Positions 16,503 through 24,947 of a DNA stretch of 64,000 nt are shown here, piece by piece. Source of the DNA: Candidatus Arcticimaribacter forsetii (GTDB taxonomy: Bacteria; Bacteroidota; Bacteroidia; Flavobacteriales; Flavobacteriaceae). The DNA lies in contig NZ_OU342399.1 in the NCBI RefSeq assembly GCF_910589745.1, forward strand, positions 496,001 through 560,000, in the 5' to 3' direction. Position numbers and translations under genes: made by a program. Under the pieces are notes generated by a model. It did not search any database. It was given only the letters and a program-made list of their open reading frames with translations, and was not told the DNA's origin. Each line of letters begins with the position of its first letter. Positions within the stretch are counted from its first letter, which is position 1.

Positions 16503-17129
16503 TTAGAGTAGCTTAACTTTATTCCTTTCTATAGAAATAGCACCTTTTTTTTCAAGTGTTTTTAAAAGCCTTGAAATTACAACTCTTGAGGTATGTAATT
16601 CATATGCTATTTCTTGATGTGTTTTATGTATAATTCCGTCCTCTGAAATTCTTGATTTCTCTTCTAAATATTTAATAAGTCGTTCGTCCATTTTAAGAAA
16701 AGCAATACTGTCTACCGTTTCTAAGAGGTCTTTAATTCGATGATTATAACTCTCAAAAACAAAATTCCTCCAACTTTTAAATTGTGCAGTCCACGATTCC
16801 ATTTTTTCAATGGGTATCATAATGAGAATGGTATCTGATTCTGTAACAGCAATAATTTCACTTTTTTGATTCCCTAAACAACAACTAAGAGTCATTGCAC
16901 AGGTTTCACCCCGCTCAAGATAATAAAGAAGTAGAGAGTCACCCTCTTGGTCTTCTCTCATTATTTTAAGCGTACCAGAGAGCACCAAGGGCATGCTTTT
17001 TATGTATTGTCCAATATGCATTAGTTGGGTTCCAGAGGCAACTTCTTTTATTATGCCCACACGTTCAATTTCTGAAATTAAAGCTGCTTCAAATATAGAA
17101 CCGTAGTTTTCTTTTAGTTTATCAATCAT
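16503..17129 (-). CDS. Crp/Fnr-family transcriptional regulator with a three-cysteine motif
   Basis: An N-terminal cyclic-nucleotide-binding-like beta-roll (about 15-120) is followed by a C-terminal winged helix (about 150-207) with the recognition region HQEIAYELHTSRVVISRLLKTLE. Numbered from the chosen ATG at 17129, cysteines 77, 83 and 84 occur in CAMTLSCCLG, in the loop where classical Crp holds cAMP contacts. Such proteins are found near sulfurtransferase genes in flavobacteria and may sense thiol or persulfide; that is inference. An alternative ATG at 17156 would add nine residues. It sits directly upstream of sulP and the persulfide dioxygenase on the same strand. Confidence 0.85.
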   Translation of the reverse strand: MIDKLKENYGSIFEAALISEIERVGIIKEVASGTQLMHIGQYIKSMPLVLSGTLKIMREDQEGDSLLLYYLERGETCAMTLSCCLGNQKSEIIAVTESDTILIMIPIEKMESWTAQFKSWRNFVFESYNHRIKDLLETVDSIAFLKMDERLIKYLEEKSRISEDGIIHKTHQEIAYELHTSRVVISRLLKTLEKKGAISIERNKVKLL

Positions 17130-17215
17130 AAGTTCAATATACAAACCAAAGTGCATATATGAAATTGATGTATCGTTTTAAATGAACAAAAACAGTCAGT
17201 TTTATTAAAGAAGAG

Positions 17216-17223
17216 TACCTTTG
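17216..17223 (+). promoter_or_regulatory. -7 element before the 53-aa membrane protein gene
   Basis: TACCTTTG matches TAnnTTTG and ends 14 nt before the ATG at 17238. A clear -33 TTG at the right distance is not obvious. Confidence 0.4.
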
Positions 17224-17237
17224 AATAGGTTTTGTTT

Positions 17238-17399
17238 ATGAATGTAAAAAACTTTAAAGAAAAATTAAAAGAATTACCCGGGCTTGTTAAAAAAACGAGT
17301 CCCAATAAATTTTACCCTTTATTGGTGGCCTTGTTCCTTTTGCCTGGCGGATCGTTCCTTTGTTTATTTGCACTTTATCTGAGGTTTTTTAAAAAGTAA
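17238..17399 (+). CDS. Small single-span membrane protein (53 aa)
   Basis: An open frame starts with ATG at 17238 and stops with TAA at 17397-17399. The product has a basic amphipathic N-terminus (MNVKNFKEKLKELPGLVKK), then a hydrophobic segment of about 22 residues (FYPLLVALFLLPGGSFLCLF) and a basic end (RFFKK), so it is probably anchored in the inner membrane. It is preceded by a good -7 element. Codon use and charge distribution look coding. The stop lies one base from the stop of the convergent tocopherol-cyclase-like gene. Function unknown. Confidence 0.65.
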   Translation: MNVKNFKEKLKELPGLVKKTSPNKFYPLLVALFLLPGGSFLCLFALYLRFFKK

Positions 17400-17400
17400 T

Positions 17401-18372
17401 TTACTTCAATAAAACCTTGAAGTTTCCTGCAACTTCTAGACCAGCAGAGAAGCCTGTGTCTTCCAACAAAACAATATTTGATTTTTTATTGGTTAGCTTA
17501 ACTTCTATTTGGGCGTTCATACTTTCTTCTATTCTTGCATCCATAAAACCAGCTATTGGAGCAGCAAGTGAAGTTGCTTCTTTTCGTTTAGCTAAAATGT
17601 AAAGGGAGTGTTTTTTGTTTTCCATTTCTAAACAAACTTCTTTACTTGAAATAGAACACTTTTTTAATTTAGTTCCGTTATAGGTCGTAAATTCGATTAG
17701 TTTTCCGTCAATTAAAACTCCTGCAATATGCCCAATAAACGAAGAGCCAAGCCATGGAATTTTTGCTATTGATGCTTTTATTGAAACTCCAGGTTTACTA
17801 AAATGGTTGCTTTGCATCCAAACATATCCTTCTGGAAAAGAATGTCCCCAATCTTTTTCTGTATATCCTCTTCCGTTATCAAAGGATAGTTTTTTGTTTT
17901 TGTATTCTAAAGTTCCCTCAATCTCATGATCCATACTTAGTATTCCATGATAACATTCCATAAAAGGAACAAATGAAAAAGGGCCCATGATATTGGGTGA
18001 CAGGATACTTGAAGACCATGGATTTCTTTGTTTAAATTGTAATTTACCTTTTAGATTAGGTAAGTCTATTTCGATAGAATTTTCTGTAAAGCGATTTTTT
18101 TTTATGGAAAGATTGTGTTTCCTTGGTGTTGGCTTAAAATCATCTGCCAAAAATTTATGATAGGAAGCTTCTAGATTTTTTCCATCTAAAACTTGAATAA
18201 ACGCTTGTTTATTTCCTTTTTTGTCCATTGCAATTCCAGGAATAATGGCAAGCTTGTGTTCTTGATTTTCAGAGATAATTTTGTAATACCAGCCTTCAAA
18301 AAATTTTTTATTCTTTCCCCATCCATGATAACATTCAGGGTTCCATAAAGAGTGGATTCTTTCTCGAAACAT
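17401..18372 (-). CDS. Tocopherol cyclase-like family protein
   Basis: The pattern NPECYHGWGKNKKFFEGWYYK at the start, IIPGIAMD, FSFVPFMECYHGI and the block NGRGYTEKDWGHSFPEGYVW match the family that includes plant and cyanobacterial tocopherol cyclase. Bacteroidota do not make tocopherol by the known route, so the substrate is probably another lipid or quinol; this is inference. No signal peptide is visible. It is the last gene of a minus-strand operon with a DUF6503-like protein (4-nt gap) and an MscS-type channel, which suggests a membrane-related role. Confidence 0.75.
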   Translation of the reverse strand: MFRERIHSLWNPECYHGWGKNKKFFEGWYYKIISENQEHKLAIIPGIAMDKKGNKQAFIQVLDGKNLEASYHKFLADDFKPTPRKHNLSIKKNRFTENSIEIDLPNLKGKLQFKQRNPWSSSILSPNIMGPFSFVPFMECYHGILSMDHEIEGTLEYKNKKLSFDNGRGYTEKDWGHSFPEGYVWMQSNHFSKPGVSIKASIAKIPWLGSSFIGHIAGVLIDGKLIEFTTYNGTKLKKCSISSKEVCLEMENKKHSLYILAKRKEATSLAAPIAGFMDARIEESMNAQIEVKLTNKKSNIVLLEDTGFSAGLEVAGNFKVLLK

Positions 18373-18376
18373 TTAA

Positions 18377-19105
18377 TTATTTAGTTTCAGATTTAAACAG
18401 AAAATCTGTTCCAAGATATTTGTTGTCGTTGTTATAATACCATGCTCTATTCTTCGGGATTATTATTCCTTTAATTTCTGTTTCTTCCGATAATAAAATA
18501 TACTCTCCATCATTTTTTGATTCCTCATGAAAAAATTGATAAATTTCAAGAGCATAAGTTTCAGTGTTCAAATAAAAATACCAGCGGTCTTTACCAACTT
18601 CTTCAGTGTAATTCACTTGAACTACCCAATATTCTTTTCCTTTAAAAATTCGCTTTTCTGCTATTGGCTCAATAATAGTTCCTGGATCTTTAAGCTTCAT
18701 TGGAAGGCCGTAGAGGTAAGTGTAATAATCACGTGTTCTTTTCGCTTGATCACAACTCAATCTATACTTTTTTTCATCTTCTAAACTAAAGTCTTTACTC
18801 CCATTCAAAAGAACACTACAATTTCCATTTTCCAATTGTTGCGTAATTATATTGGAATCTCTATTGAAGCTGTTTTTGAATATCCCCTTTTGAAAATCAA
18901 AATCAATAGTGCTAATTCTATTCTCTCTTTCCGGTATTTCCATGGTTATTTCTAAGGTCCCAGAAAATGTTGCCCAATTGTTATTGGGGTCATGATATTC
19001 AATACTTTTATTAATTAGTTCGTTTCCGGTAAATGTTTGACCATTTGTAAAAAAAGAAAATAAAAGAAGAAATGGTACTATGAAATTAGAAGGTTTCTTT
19101 GTCAT
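18377..19105 (-). CDS. Secreted DUF6503-like protein
   Basis: I placed the start at the ATG at 19105 (MTKKPSNFIVPFLLLFSFF), since it gives a signal peptide and its A overlaps the upstream stop (TAATG, one-base overlap), a sign of translational coupling. The mature part opens with LINKSIEYHDPNNNWATFSG and contains WYFYLNTETYALEIYQFFH, patterns of a Bacteroidota family of exported proteins related in shape to lipoprotein-carrier-like folds. The function is not known. An upstream extension to 19141 would overlap the channel gene and is rejected. Confidence 0.72.
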   Translation of the reverse strand: MTKKPSNFIVPFLLLFSFFTNGQTFTGNELINKSIEYHDPNNNWATFSGTLEITMEIPERENRISTIDFDFQKGIFKNSFNRDSNIITQQLENGNCSVLLNGSKDFSLEDEKKYRLSCDQAKRTRDYYTYLYGLPMKLKDPGTIIEPIAEKRIFKGKEYWVVQVNYTEEVGKDRWYFYLNTETYALEIYQFFHEESKNDGEYILLSEETEIKGIIIPKNRAWYYNNDNKYLGTDFLFKSETK

Positions 19106-20340
19106 TATAATTTTGGGATTATTGGTGAAAATTCGAAGCATTCCAAATGGAAGTACTTAGTTGAGGCGAGTAAATGATCAAATATATCAGCAACAATAGA
19201 CTCATAATTTTCCCATTTCTTGTCTGCACTAAATACATAAATTTCTATAGGAACACCTTGCGAAGTTTGAGCTAATTGTCTGCACATTAAGGTCATTTCT
19301 TTATTGATCATCGGATGATCCTTAAGATATGCTTCTGCATAAGCTCTAAATAGTCCAATGTTGGTTAGATTGCGACCGTTTATAAGTAAAGATTTATCAG
19401 CATTAAATTTAGAATTATAATTTTTTATATCCTCTTCTTTAGATTGAATAATACCCGACATTAAATTAATTTTTTTGAGGGGATTTAGTTCATCGTCTTC
19501 TAGGAACCTAATGCTTCCTACTTTAATAAGAATCGAACGTTTTATTCTTCTACCACTAGATTCACTCATTCCTCTCCAATTAATAAATGAATCGGATATT
19601 AATTTATAAGTCGGAATTGAAGTTATTGTGTTATCAAAGTTTTGAATTTGAACAGTAGAAAGACTTATTTTTACAACCGTACCATCTGCGTTATTATTCG
19701 GCATACTTACCCAATCTCCAATTCTAACTGTATCGTTTATTGTTATTTGTACACTAGCAACGAATCCAAGAATGGTATCTTTAAATACAAAAAGTAAAAC
19801 AGCAGAAAGTGCTCCTAGGGTGGTTAAGAATGTTCCAATATCCGTTTCCGTTAATATAGATAAGATTATAATCCCTCCAATGAACCATAAAAAAATCATT
19901 ACCACCTGAATGTAACTGTCAATGGGTTTGTCTTTAAAAGAATTAAGTGTTTTTAAATAGTCTCTAACAGATTTTAAAAGAGATCTAATTAGCGCTATTA
20001 CTACTATAATGGTTACGGCTTCAAAAACACGTGGAATCCAATTCTGATTTTCAAAAACAGTAGGTATTACTTTACTTAAAAAAAATAAAGTTGGGAAATA
20101 TGAAAGTAACTTAGGGATCTTGTGCTCGATTAAAATGTCATCAAAAGTGCTTTTAGTCTTTTTTGTGATTTTAGTAAAAGCACCAATAATTAATTTTCTA
20201 GAGATCCAAAAAAGTAAAAGCGACATAAAAAGGTACCCTAAAAGGATACAACTTGAAGTTGCAATATCAGCAAGATTTGAGTTTAATCCACTTTCTGAGA
20301 GTTTATCAAAAATTAAGGATCTTATTTTAGAGCTTTGCAT
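19105..20340 (-). CDS. Mechanosensitive ion channel family protein (MscS/YbdG type)
   Basis: A 411-aa inner membrane protein. Five hydrophobic segments (about 28-50, 75-95, 100-120, 150-170, 178-200) lead into the MscS signature in the pore helix and beta domain: LSAVLLFVFKDTILGFVASV, then DWVSMPNNNADGTVVKISLS and TSIPTYKLISDSFINW. The large insert after residue 260 and the length fit the YbdG/MscM subgroup. It would open on membrane tension and release solutes. It heads a three-gene operon with the DUF6503-like and tocopherol-cyclase-like genes. Confidence 0.88.
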   Translation of the reverse strand: MQSSKIRSLIFDKLSESGLNSNLADIATSSCILLGYLFMSLLLFWISRKLIIGAFTKITKKTKSTFDDILIEHKIPKLLSYFPTLFFLSKVIPTVFENQNWIPRVFEAVTIIVVIALIRSLLKSVRDYLKTLNSFKDKPIDSYIQVVMIFLWFIGGIIILSILTETDIGTFLTTLGALSAVLLFVFKDTILGFVASVQITINDTVRIGDWVSMPNNNADGTVVKISLSTVQIQNFDNTITSIPTYKLISDSFINWRGMSESSGRRIKRSILIKVGSIRFLEDDELNPLKKINLMSGIIQSKEEDIKNYNSKFNADKSLLINGRNLTNIGLFRAYAEAYLKDHPMINKEMTLMCRQLAQTSQGVPIEIYVFSADKKWENYESIVADIFDHLLASTKYFHLECFEFSPIIPKL

Positions 20341-20445
20341 TGATTTGATTTTAATGCAAATTACTATTTTTTTTCAAGCTAACTTGTGCTTTAGAAAGTT
20401 CTTAAAACAATAGAAATCACTATTTTTAAATAACATTTAGAGGAC

Positions 20446-21105
20446 ATGATCAATAAATTCTTTAATTTAATTTTAATATTACTCGTAGGTTGTTCTAGTC
20501 ATGAGCAAAAACCTCCCAAATTATACCTCGCTCTTGGTGATAGTTATACCATTGGTGAAAGTGTTGAAGTATTTGAAAGATGGCCAAACCAATTAGTTTC
20601 GGAATTAAATAAAAATTCAATTGTTTTTGAACAAGCTAAGATAATTGCAAAAACCGGCTGGACTACTGGTGAGTTGTTAAATGCTATAGAAGAACAACAA
20701 ATCGATGAATCATATGATTTAGTGTCTCTTATGATTGGAGTTAATAATCAATATAGAGGTTTAAGCATAGAGAATTTTAAAGAGGAATTTACCGTTCTAT
20801 TAAAAAAAGCAATAACGTTTAGTAAAAAAAACGAAACTGGGGTAGTCGTTCTCTCCATACCAGATTGGGGGGTAACTCCGTTTGCTTCGGATCGAGATCA
20901 AAATAAAATAGCAGAAGAAATAGATCAGTTCAATTCGGTAATCAGTCAAGTATGTTCGAACTATAAGGTATCCTATATTGACGTAACCGAGATTTCAAGA
21001 CAGGTAACTTCTCAGCCTAATCTTGTAGCTCAAGATGGATTACATCCGAGTAGTATTATGTACTCCTTATGGATCAAAAAAGTGTTAAACTACATTACAA
21101 ATTAA
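20446..21105 (+). CDS. SGNH/GDSL-family hydrolase, lipoprotein
   Basis: A 219-aa lipoprotein: MINKFFNLILILLVGCSS gives a lipobox with Cys16. The SGNH blocks are present: block I LALGDSYTIGE (nucleophile Ser), block III MIGVNNQYRG and block V DGLHPSSIMY (catalytic Asp and His). Such enzymes act as esterases or lipases on acetyl or acyl esters; the natural substrate is not evident. The kynureninase gene starts 3 nt after the stop, so the pair is co-transcribed. Confidence 0.87.
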   Translation: MINKFFNLILILLVGCSSHEQKPPKLYLALGDSYTIGESVEVFERWPNQLVSELNKNSIVFEQAKIIAKTGWTTGELLNAIEEQQIDESYDLVSLMIGVNNQYRGLSIENFKEEFTVLLKKAITFSKKNETGVVVLSIPDWGVTPFASDRDQNKIAEEIDQFNSVISQVCSNYKVSYIDVTEISRQVTSQPNLVAQDGLHPSSIMYSLWIKKVLNYITN

Positions 21106-21108
21106 TTT

Positions 21109-22374
21109 ATGATTGATCTAAAGCAAGCGAATTATTTAGATACTCAGGATGTATTAAAAACATTTAGAAAAGAGTTTTACCATAATTCTAATGAAATATA
21201 CTTAGATGGTAATTCTTTGGGTAAACTTCCTGTAAAAGCAAAAGATTCTATTAATAACGTTGTGGAAAATCAGTGGGGTCAAAACTTAATACGAAGTTGG
21301 AATGATCATTGGTTAAGTTTATCTGCTAGAATAGAAAGTAAATTAGCAACATTATTAGGAGGAAGTCCCGATGAATTAAAAGTAGGAGAGTCTACATCGG
21401 TTAATTTATATAAATTGATTCATGCCCTTCTTTCGAGCACGATCGTTCCAAAAAACCTAATAACAGATTCTCTAAACTTTCCAACTGATGTTTATATAAT
21501 TGAAGGTCTTGCAAAGCAATTTCATTGCAACCCGACGACAATTGTTTCTTACTCCAGTGATTTAAAAGCGGATTTAAATCTTCTCAAAAAAGAAATAAAG
21601 GAAAATCCAGGAATCGTTTGTTTAAGCCTAGTTTCTTACAAGAGCTCCTGGTTATATCCCATGAGAAGTTTAAATGAATATGCTGAGGAAAACAACAGTA
21701 TTATTGTTTGGGACCTTAGCCACGCCGTAGGGGTGGTTGATGTTCATTTTAAAGAAAGTAAAACAAAAATAGCTTTAGGTTGTACTTATAAATTCTTAAA
21801 TGGAGGTCCAGGTGCTCCTTCTTTTATATACATAAAAAAAGACCTCATCTCTAGATTAAACTCTCCAATTCAAGGTTGGTTTGGACACGAAAGACCTTTT
21901 GATTTTTCATTGCCTTTTATACCAGCAAAAGGAATCAATAGATTTGACGCTGGCACCCCACAAATACTTTCCATGGTAGCAATGGAGGCAGGAATAGACT
22001 TGACAATTCAAGCAGGAGTAAAGCGTATACGTCAGAAAAGTCAAGCACAAACTCAATTTTTAGTTGAATTGATTAATTTAAAGTTACATCCCTATGGTTT
22101 TGAGATAGAGACCCCTTTAAACTCGAATGAACGAGGTTCCCATATTACTTTAAAACATAAAGAATCATGGCGTATCTGCAAAGCTTTAATAGTTGGTAAG
22201 GCAGCAGGTATAAAAGTGATTCCAGATTTTAGACCACCTGATTATTTGAGATTAGGGGTCGCTCCGATCTATACCTCTTATCTAGATTTATTTTTAAGCG
22301 TAGAGCGTATTGAGCAGATAATGCAGAATAGAGAATATGAAGACATAAGCTCAGAAATGCCAACGGTAACCTGA
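21109..22374 (+). CDS. kynU: Kynureninase
   Basis: A PLP-dependent fold-type I enzyme that hydrolyses kynurenine to anthranilate and alanine in tryptophan breakdown. The sequence matches the family: IYLDGNSLGKLP near residue 28, NQWGQNLIRSWNDHW, the DLSHAVGVV aspartate block and the PLP lysine Lys228 in CTYKFLNGGPGAPSF. At 421 aa the length is normal. The usual partner genes (kynurenine 3-monooxygenase, tryptophan dioxygenase) are not adjacent; instead an SGNH hydrolase precedes it and a dipeptidase follows at 40 nt. Confidence 0.93.
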   Translation: MIDLKQANYLDTQDVLKTFRKEFYHNSNEIYLDGNSLGKLPVKAKDSINNVVENQWGQNLIRSWNDHWLSLSARIESKLATLLGGSPDELKVGESTSVNLYKLIHALLSSTIVPKNLITDSLNFPTDVYIIEGLAKQFHCNPTTIVSYSSDLKADLNLLKKEIKENPGIVCLSLVSYKSSWLYPMRSLNEYAEENNSIIVWDLSHAVGVVDVHFKESKTKIALGCTYKFLNGGPGAPSFIYIKKDLISRLNSPIQGWFGHERPFDFSLPFIPAKGINRFDAGTPQILSMVAMEAGIDLTIQAGVKRIRQKSQAQTQFLVELINLKLHPYGFEIETPLNSNERGSHITLKHKESWRICKALIVGKAAGIKVIPDFRPPDYLRLGVAPIYTSYLDLFLSVERIEQIMQNREYEDISSEMPTVT

Positions 22375-22414
22375 TAAATGGAATTTAACTACCTTAGTGA
22401 AATACATTTAAATT

Positions 22415-23704
22415 ATGCGCGCAATCAATCCTTTAGTGATTTTTTCTTTTTTGGTATTCAGCTGTTCCCAAGAAAAAAAAACGCCACCTTTAACAGCAGA
22501 GGAGATTCATAAATCTATAATTACAATCGATACCCACGACGATATCAATGTGGGTAATTTTACAGATTCTCTTAACTACAGTACCGAAACTCAATCACAG
22601 GTTCATATTCCAGGTATGGAAGCAGGAGGGTTAGATGTTGCTTGGTTTATTGTTTATACCGGTCAAGGAGATTTAACTCAGGAAGGTTATGCATTAGCAG
22701 CATCAAACGCAGATGATAAATTTAATGCAATTCACAGATTAGTTTCAGAATATGCTACCGATCGAATAGAATTAGCATTAACAGCTGCAGACGTTCTTCG
22801 TATTTGGAAGAGTGGTAAAAAGATTGCTATGATTGGAGTTGAAAATGGATTTCCAATTGGAGAAGACGTCAATAATGTTGAGGTTTTTTATAATCGTGGC
22901 GCCCGCTATATGTCACTTGCACATAATGGACACAGTCAATTATCTGATTCAAATACGGGTGAGAAGGATGGAATTTATCTTCATAATGGGCTTAGCAAAC
23001 TTGGAAAAGAAGTCATAGATAAAATGAATTATTATGGAATGATGATTGATATTTCTCACCCTTCCAAGGAAGCTATTCGAGAAATGGCTCTTCGATCCAA
23101 AGCACCAATTATAGCTTCTCATTCCTCAGCTCGAGCCCTTTGTAATCATTCTAGGAATTTAGATGACGAGCAACTTCAATGGGTAAAACAAAGTGATGGA
23201 GTTGTACAAACTGTTGCTTTTAGCTCTTATTTAAATTCAGAAAAGCATAATAATTATAATAAAGCAAAAGATTCTCTTTTAAAAGTTATTGGGGAGAAAA
23301 ACAACATAGCAGTTTTGGATAAGTATGAAATGAGAGCTTTAGATTTTGATGAATTGCAAACGTATCTCGTACAGCGAAAAAAACTAATGGAATTGGCAGA
23401 AAAACAGATGGAAGCTCTCAAAGATAAAGTTCCTCCTGTGTCTGTTAGCGATTTTGTAGATCACATTGATTATATAAAAAATAAAATAGGAATAGATCAC
23501 GTAGGAATTAGTTCAGATTTTGACGGAGGTGGAGGAATAGAGGGTTGGAGCAACGCTTCAGAATCTTTAAATGTTACAAAAGAACTTGTTAAACGAGGGT
23601 ATACAAAAGAAGAAATTGAAAAAATTTGGGGTGGAAACTTATTGCGTGTAATGGAACGAGTTGAAGCCGTGGCTGAAGATTTACAAAAACTTCAAGAGGA
23701 ATAA
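22415..23704 (+). CDS. Membrane dipeptidase (peptidase family M19), lipoprotein
   Basis: A zinc dipeptidase of the renal dipeptidase family. The start MRAINPLVIFSFLVFSCSQ is a lipoprotein signal. The metal-site motifs are visible: DTHDDINVGNF near residue 40, GVENGFPIG with the bridging Glu, LAHNGHSQLSDSNTG, ASHSSARALCNHSRN and GISSDFDGGGG. It would release amino acids from dipeptides in the periplasm or at the cell surface. It probably shares a transcript with kynU. Confidence 0.92.
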   Translation: MRAINPLVIFSFLVFSCSQEKKTPPLTAEEIHKSIITIDTHDDINVGNFTDSLNYSTETQSQVHIPGMEAGGLDVAWFIVYTGQGDLTQEGYALAASNADDKFNAIHRLVSEYATDRIELALTAADVLRIWKSGKKIAMIGVENGFPIGEDVNNVEVFYNRGARYMSLAHNGHSQLSDSNTGEKDGIYLHNGLSKLGKEVIDKMNYYGMMIDISHPSKEAIREMALRSKAPIIASHSSARALCNHSRNLDDEQLQWVKQSDGVVQTVAFSSYLNSEKHNNYNKAKDSLLKVIGEKNNIAVLDKYEMRALDFDELQTYLVQRKKLMELAEKQMEALKDKVPPVSVSDFVDHIDYIKNKIGIDHVGISSDFDGGGGIEGWSNASESLNVTKELVKRGYTKEEIEKIWGGNLLRVMERVEAVAEDLQKLQEE

Positions 23705-23891
23705 AGTTAAAATTTCGCTCCCTTTATCTTTAATTTATTAGGTTCTTATATTTATTTCTAGTTTATAACCATTAAGAATATAATTCTTAGAAGGTGCGTA
23801 AAAATGCAGTACCCTTGGAACCCTATTTTTAGTTAATAAGCAATAAATTTATATTATAAACGTTTATGTAAATGTTATAAATTAAGTCATT

Positions 23892-24119
23892 ATGATTGAC
23901 ACTATATTATTGATTGTTTTAATTTTTACTGCTTTGATGTTTGTTTTCTTTTGGTACGCTAAATATTCGACCAAGTCAGGATTTGCATTAGATGAAAATA
24001 AAAATGATATTCCAGATTCCTGGGAGCGATATTCAGTTGTCTTCAAGCTTAAAAGTTTTATTATTTTATTATTAGGTATTCTTATAGGGTACTTGTTAAG
24101 CAATTCTAGTTATCTCTAG
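23892..24119 (+). CDS. Small membrane protein, two spans (75 aa)
   Basis: Two hydrophobic helices (about 3-24 and 53-70) flank a short loop with LDENKNDIPDSWERYS, a pattern seen in many small flavobacterial proteins and similar to Ca-binding thrombospondin-type loops. It lies 34 nt before the next membrane protein gene. The 187-nt gap before it holds a TAAGAAT/ATTCTTA hairpin near 23775-23790 and nothing else clear. Function unknown. Confidence 0.6.
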   Translation: MIDTILLIVLIFTALMFVFFWYAKYSTKSGFALDENKNDIPDSWERYSVVFKLKSFIILLLGILIGYLLSNSSYL

Positions 24120-24153
24120 AAATTATACAAAACACATAATTTAAATTTAATAA

Positions 24154-24942
24154 ATGAATTCAAAAGCCTTGTTATCTGTATTAAACTATAGAGTCGCTCT
24201 GATTTTAATAGAAACCATTCTTATTTATTTTTTGTACAATAAATATCAGATAAATTTGAAGGTTGATTTTACCATAATGAGTATCGCAATTGTATTTCCA
24301 TTGGTGTTTTCAATCACAAGTGCATATCAAAGAAGACAAGAGTCGATTACGTTATTCTCCGAATTTAGAAATAAGATAATCGATCTGACCAATATATTTT
24401 ATGCAGTAGATGAAATTAGTAAAAAAGATTACGTTGATTTATTTAATAAACTAGTATTGGTTCAGAAAGAACTAAATGACTATTTAACAAACCCATCCTC
24501 TGAAGACGACTTTGATGTGATTAGAGAAAAAAGAAAAGAAGTTTTATTAATCATAGATTCTCATAAAAAACTCTTCAACGAACGTGAGAAAGACAGTTTA
24601 ATTCGTGTAAAAAATGAGTTGTTTTTATCTGCAGAACAAATCCGCGGAATTAAAATACATGGGACTCCAATCTCATTAAGAAAATATTGCTTAATCTTTA
24701 TTTACTTTTCACCTTTCCTTTACAATTCCCAACTAGTGGTAACAACTTCAGAGACTGGTTATCAATTAGAATCAATAGTTTCTTTAATGTTTTCTTTAGT
24801 TGTAAGTTTTGTACTGATGGCACTGTATAACGTTCAAGATTACATAGAAAACCCATTCGATCAAGAAGGTTTAGATGACCTGAATATAGAGGCTATGAAA
24901 GTTAATGAGTGGGAGTCGTTGTACACAGATGACAAGAATTAA
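24154..24942 (+). CDS. Membrane protein of unknown function (262 aa)
   Basis: Two hydrophobic helices near the N-terminus (about 12-28 and 38-57) and two near 180-200 and 207-230 surround a charged, helical middle (70-165) rich in Lys, Asp and Glu. The arrangement resembles bestrophin- or DUF4239-like proteins, but no diagnostic motif was seen. It is likely co-transcribed with the 75-aa membrane protein and converges with the next gene with 5 nt between stops. Confidence 0.62.
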   Translation: MNSKALLSVLNYRVALILIETILIYFLYNKYQINLKVDFTIMSIAIVFPLVFSITSAYQRRQESITLFSEFRNKIIDLTNIFYAVDEISKKDYVDLFNKLVLVQKELNDYLTNPSSEDDFDVIREKRKEVLLIIDSHKKLFNEREKDSLIRVKNELFLSAEQIRGIKIHGTPISLRKYCLIFIYFSPFLYNSQLVVTTSETGYQLESIVSLMFSLVVSFVLMALYNVQDYIENPFDQEGLDDLNIEAMKVNEWESLYTDDKN

Positions 24943-24947
24943 GTACC

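Noticed and set aside
19106-19141. Start of the DUF6503-like protein at 19141
   Set aside because: The ATG at 19105 gives a signal peptide and the TAATG coupling to the upstream gene.
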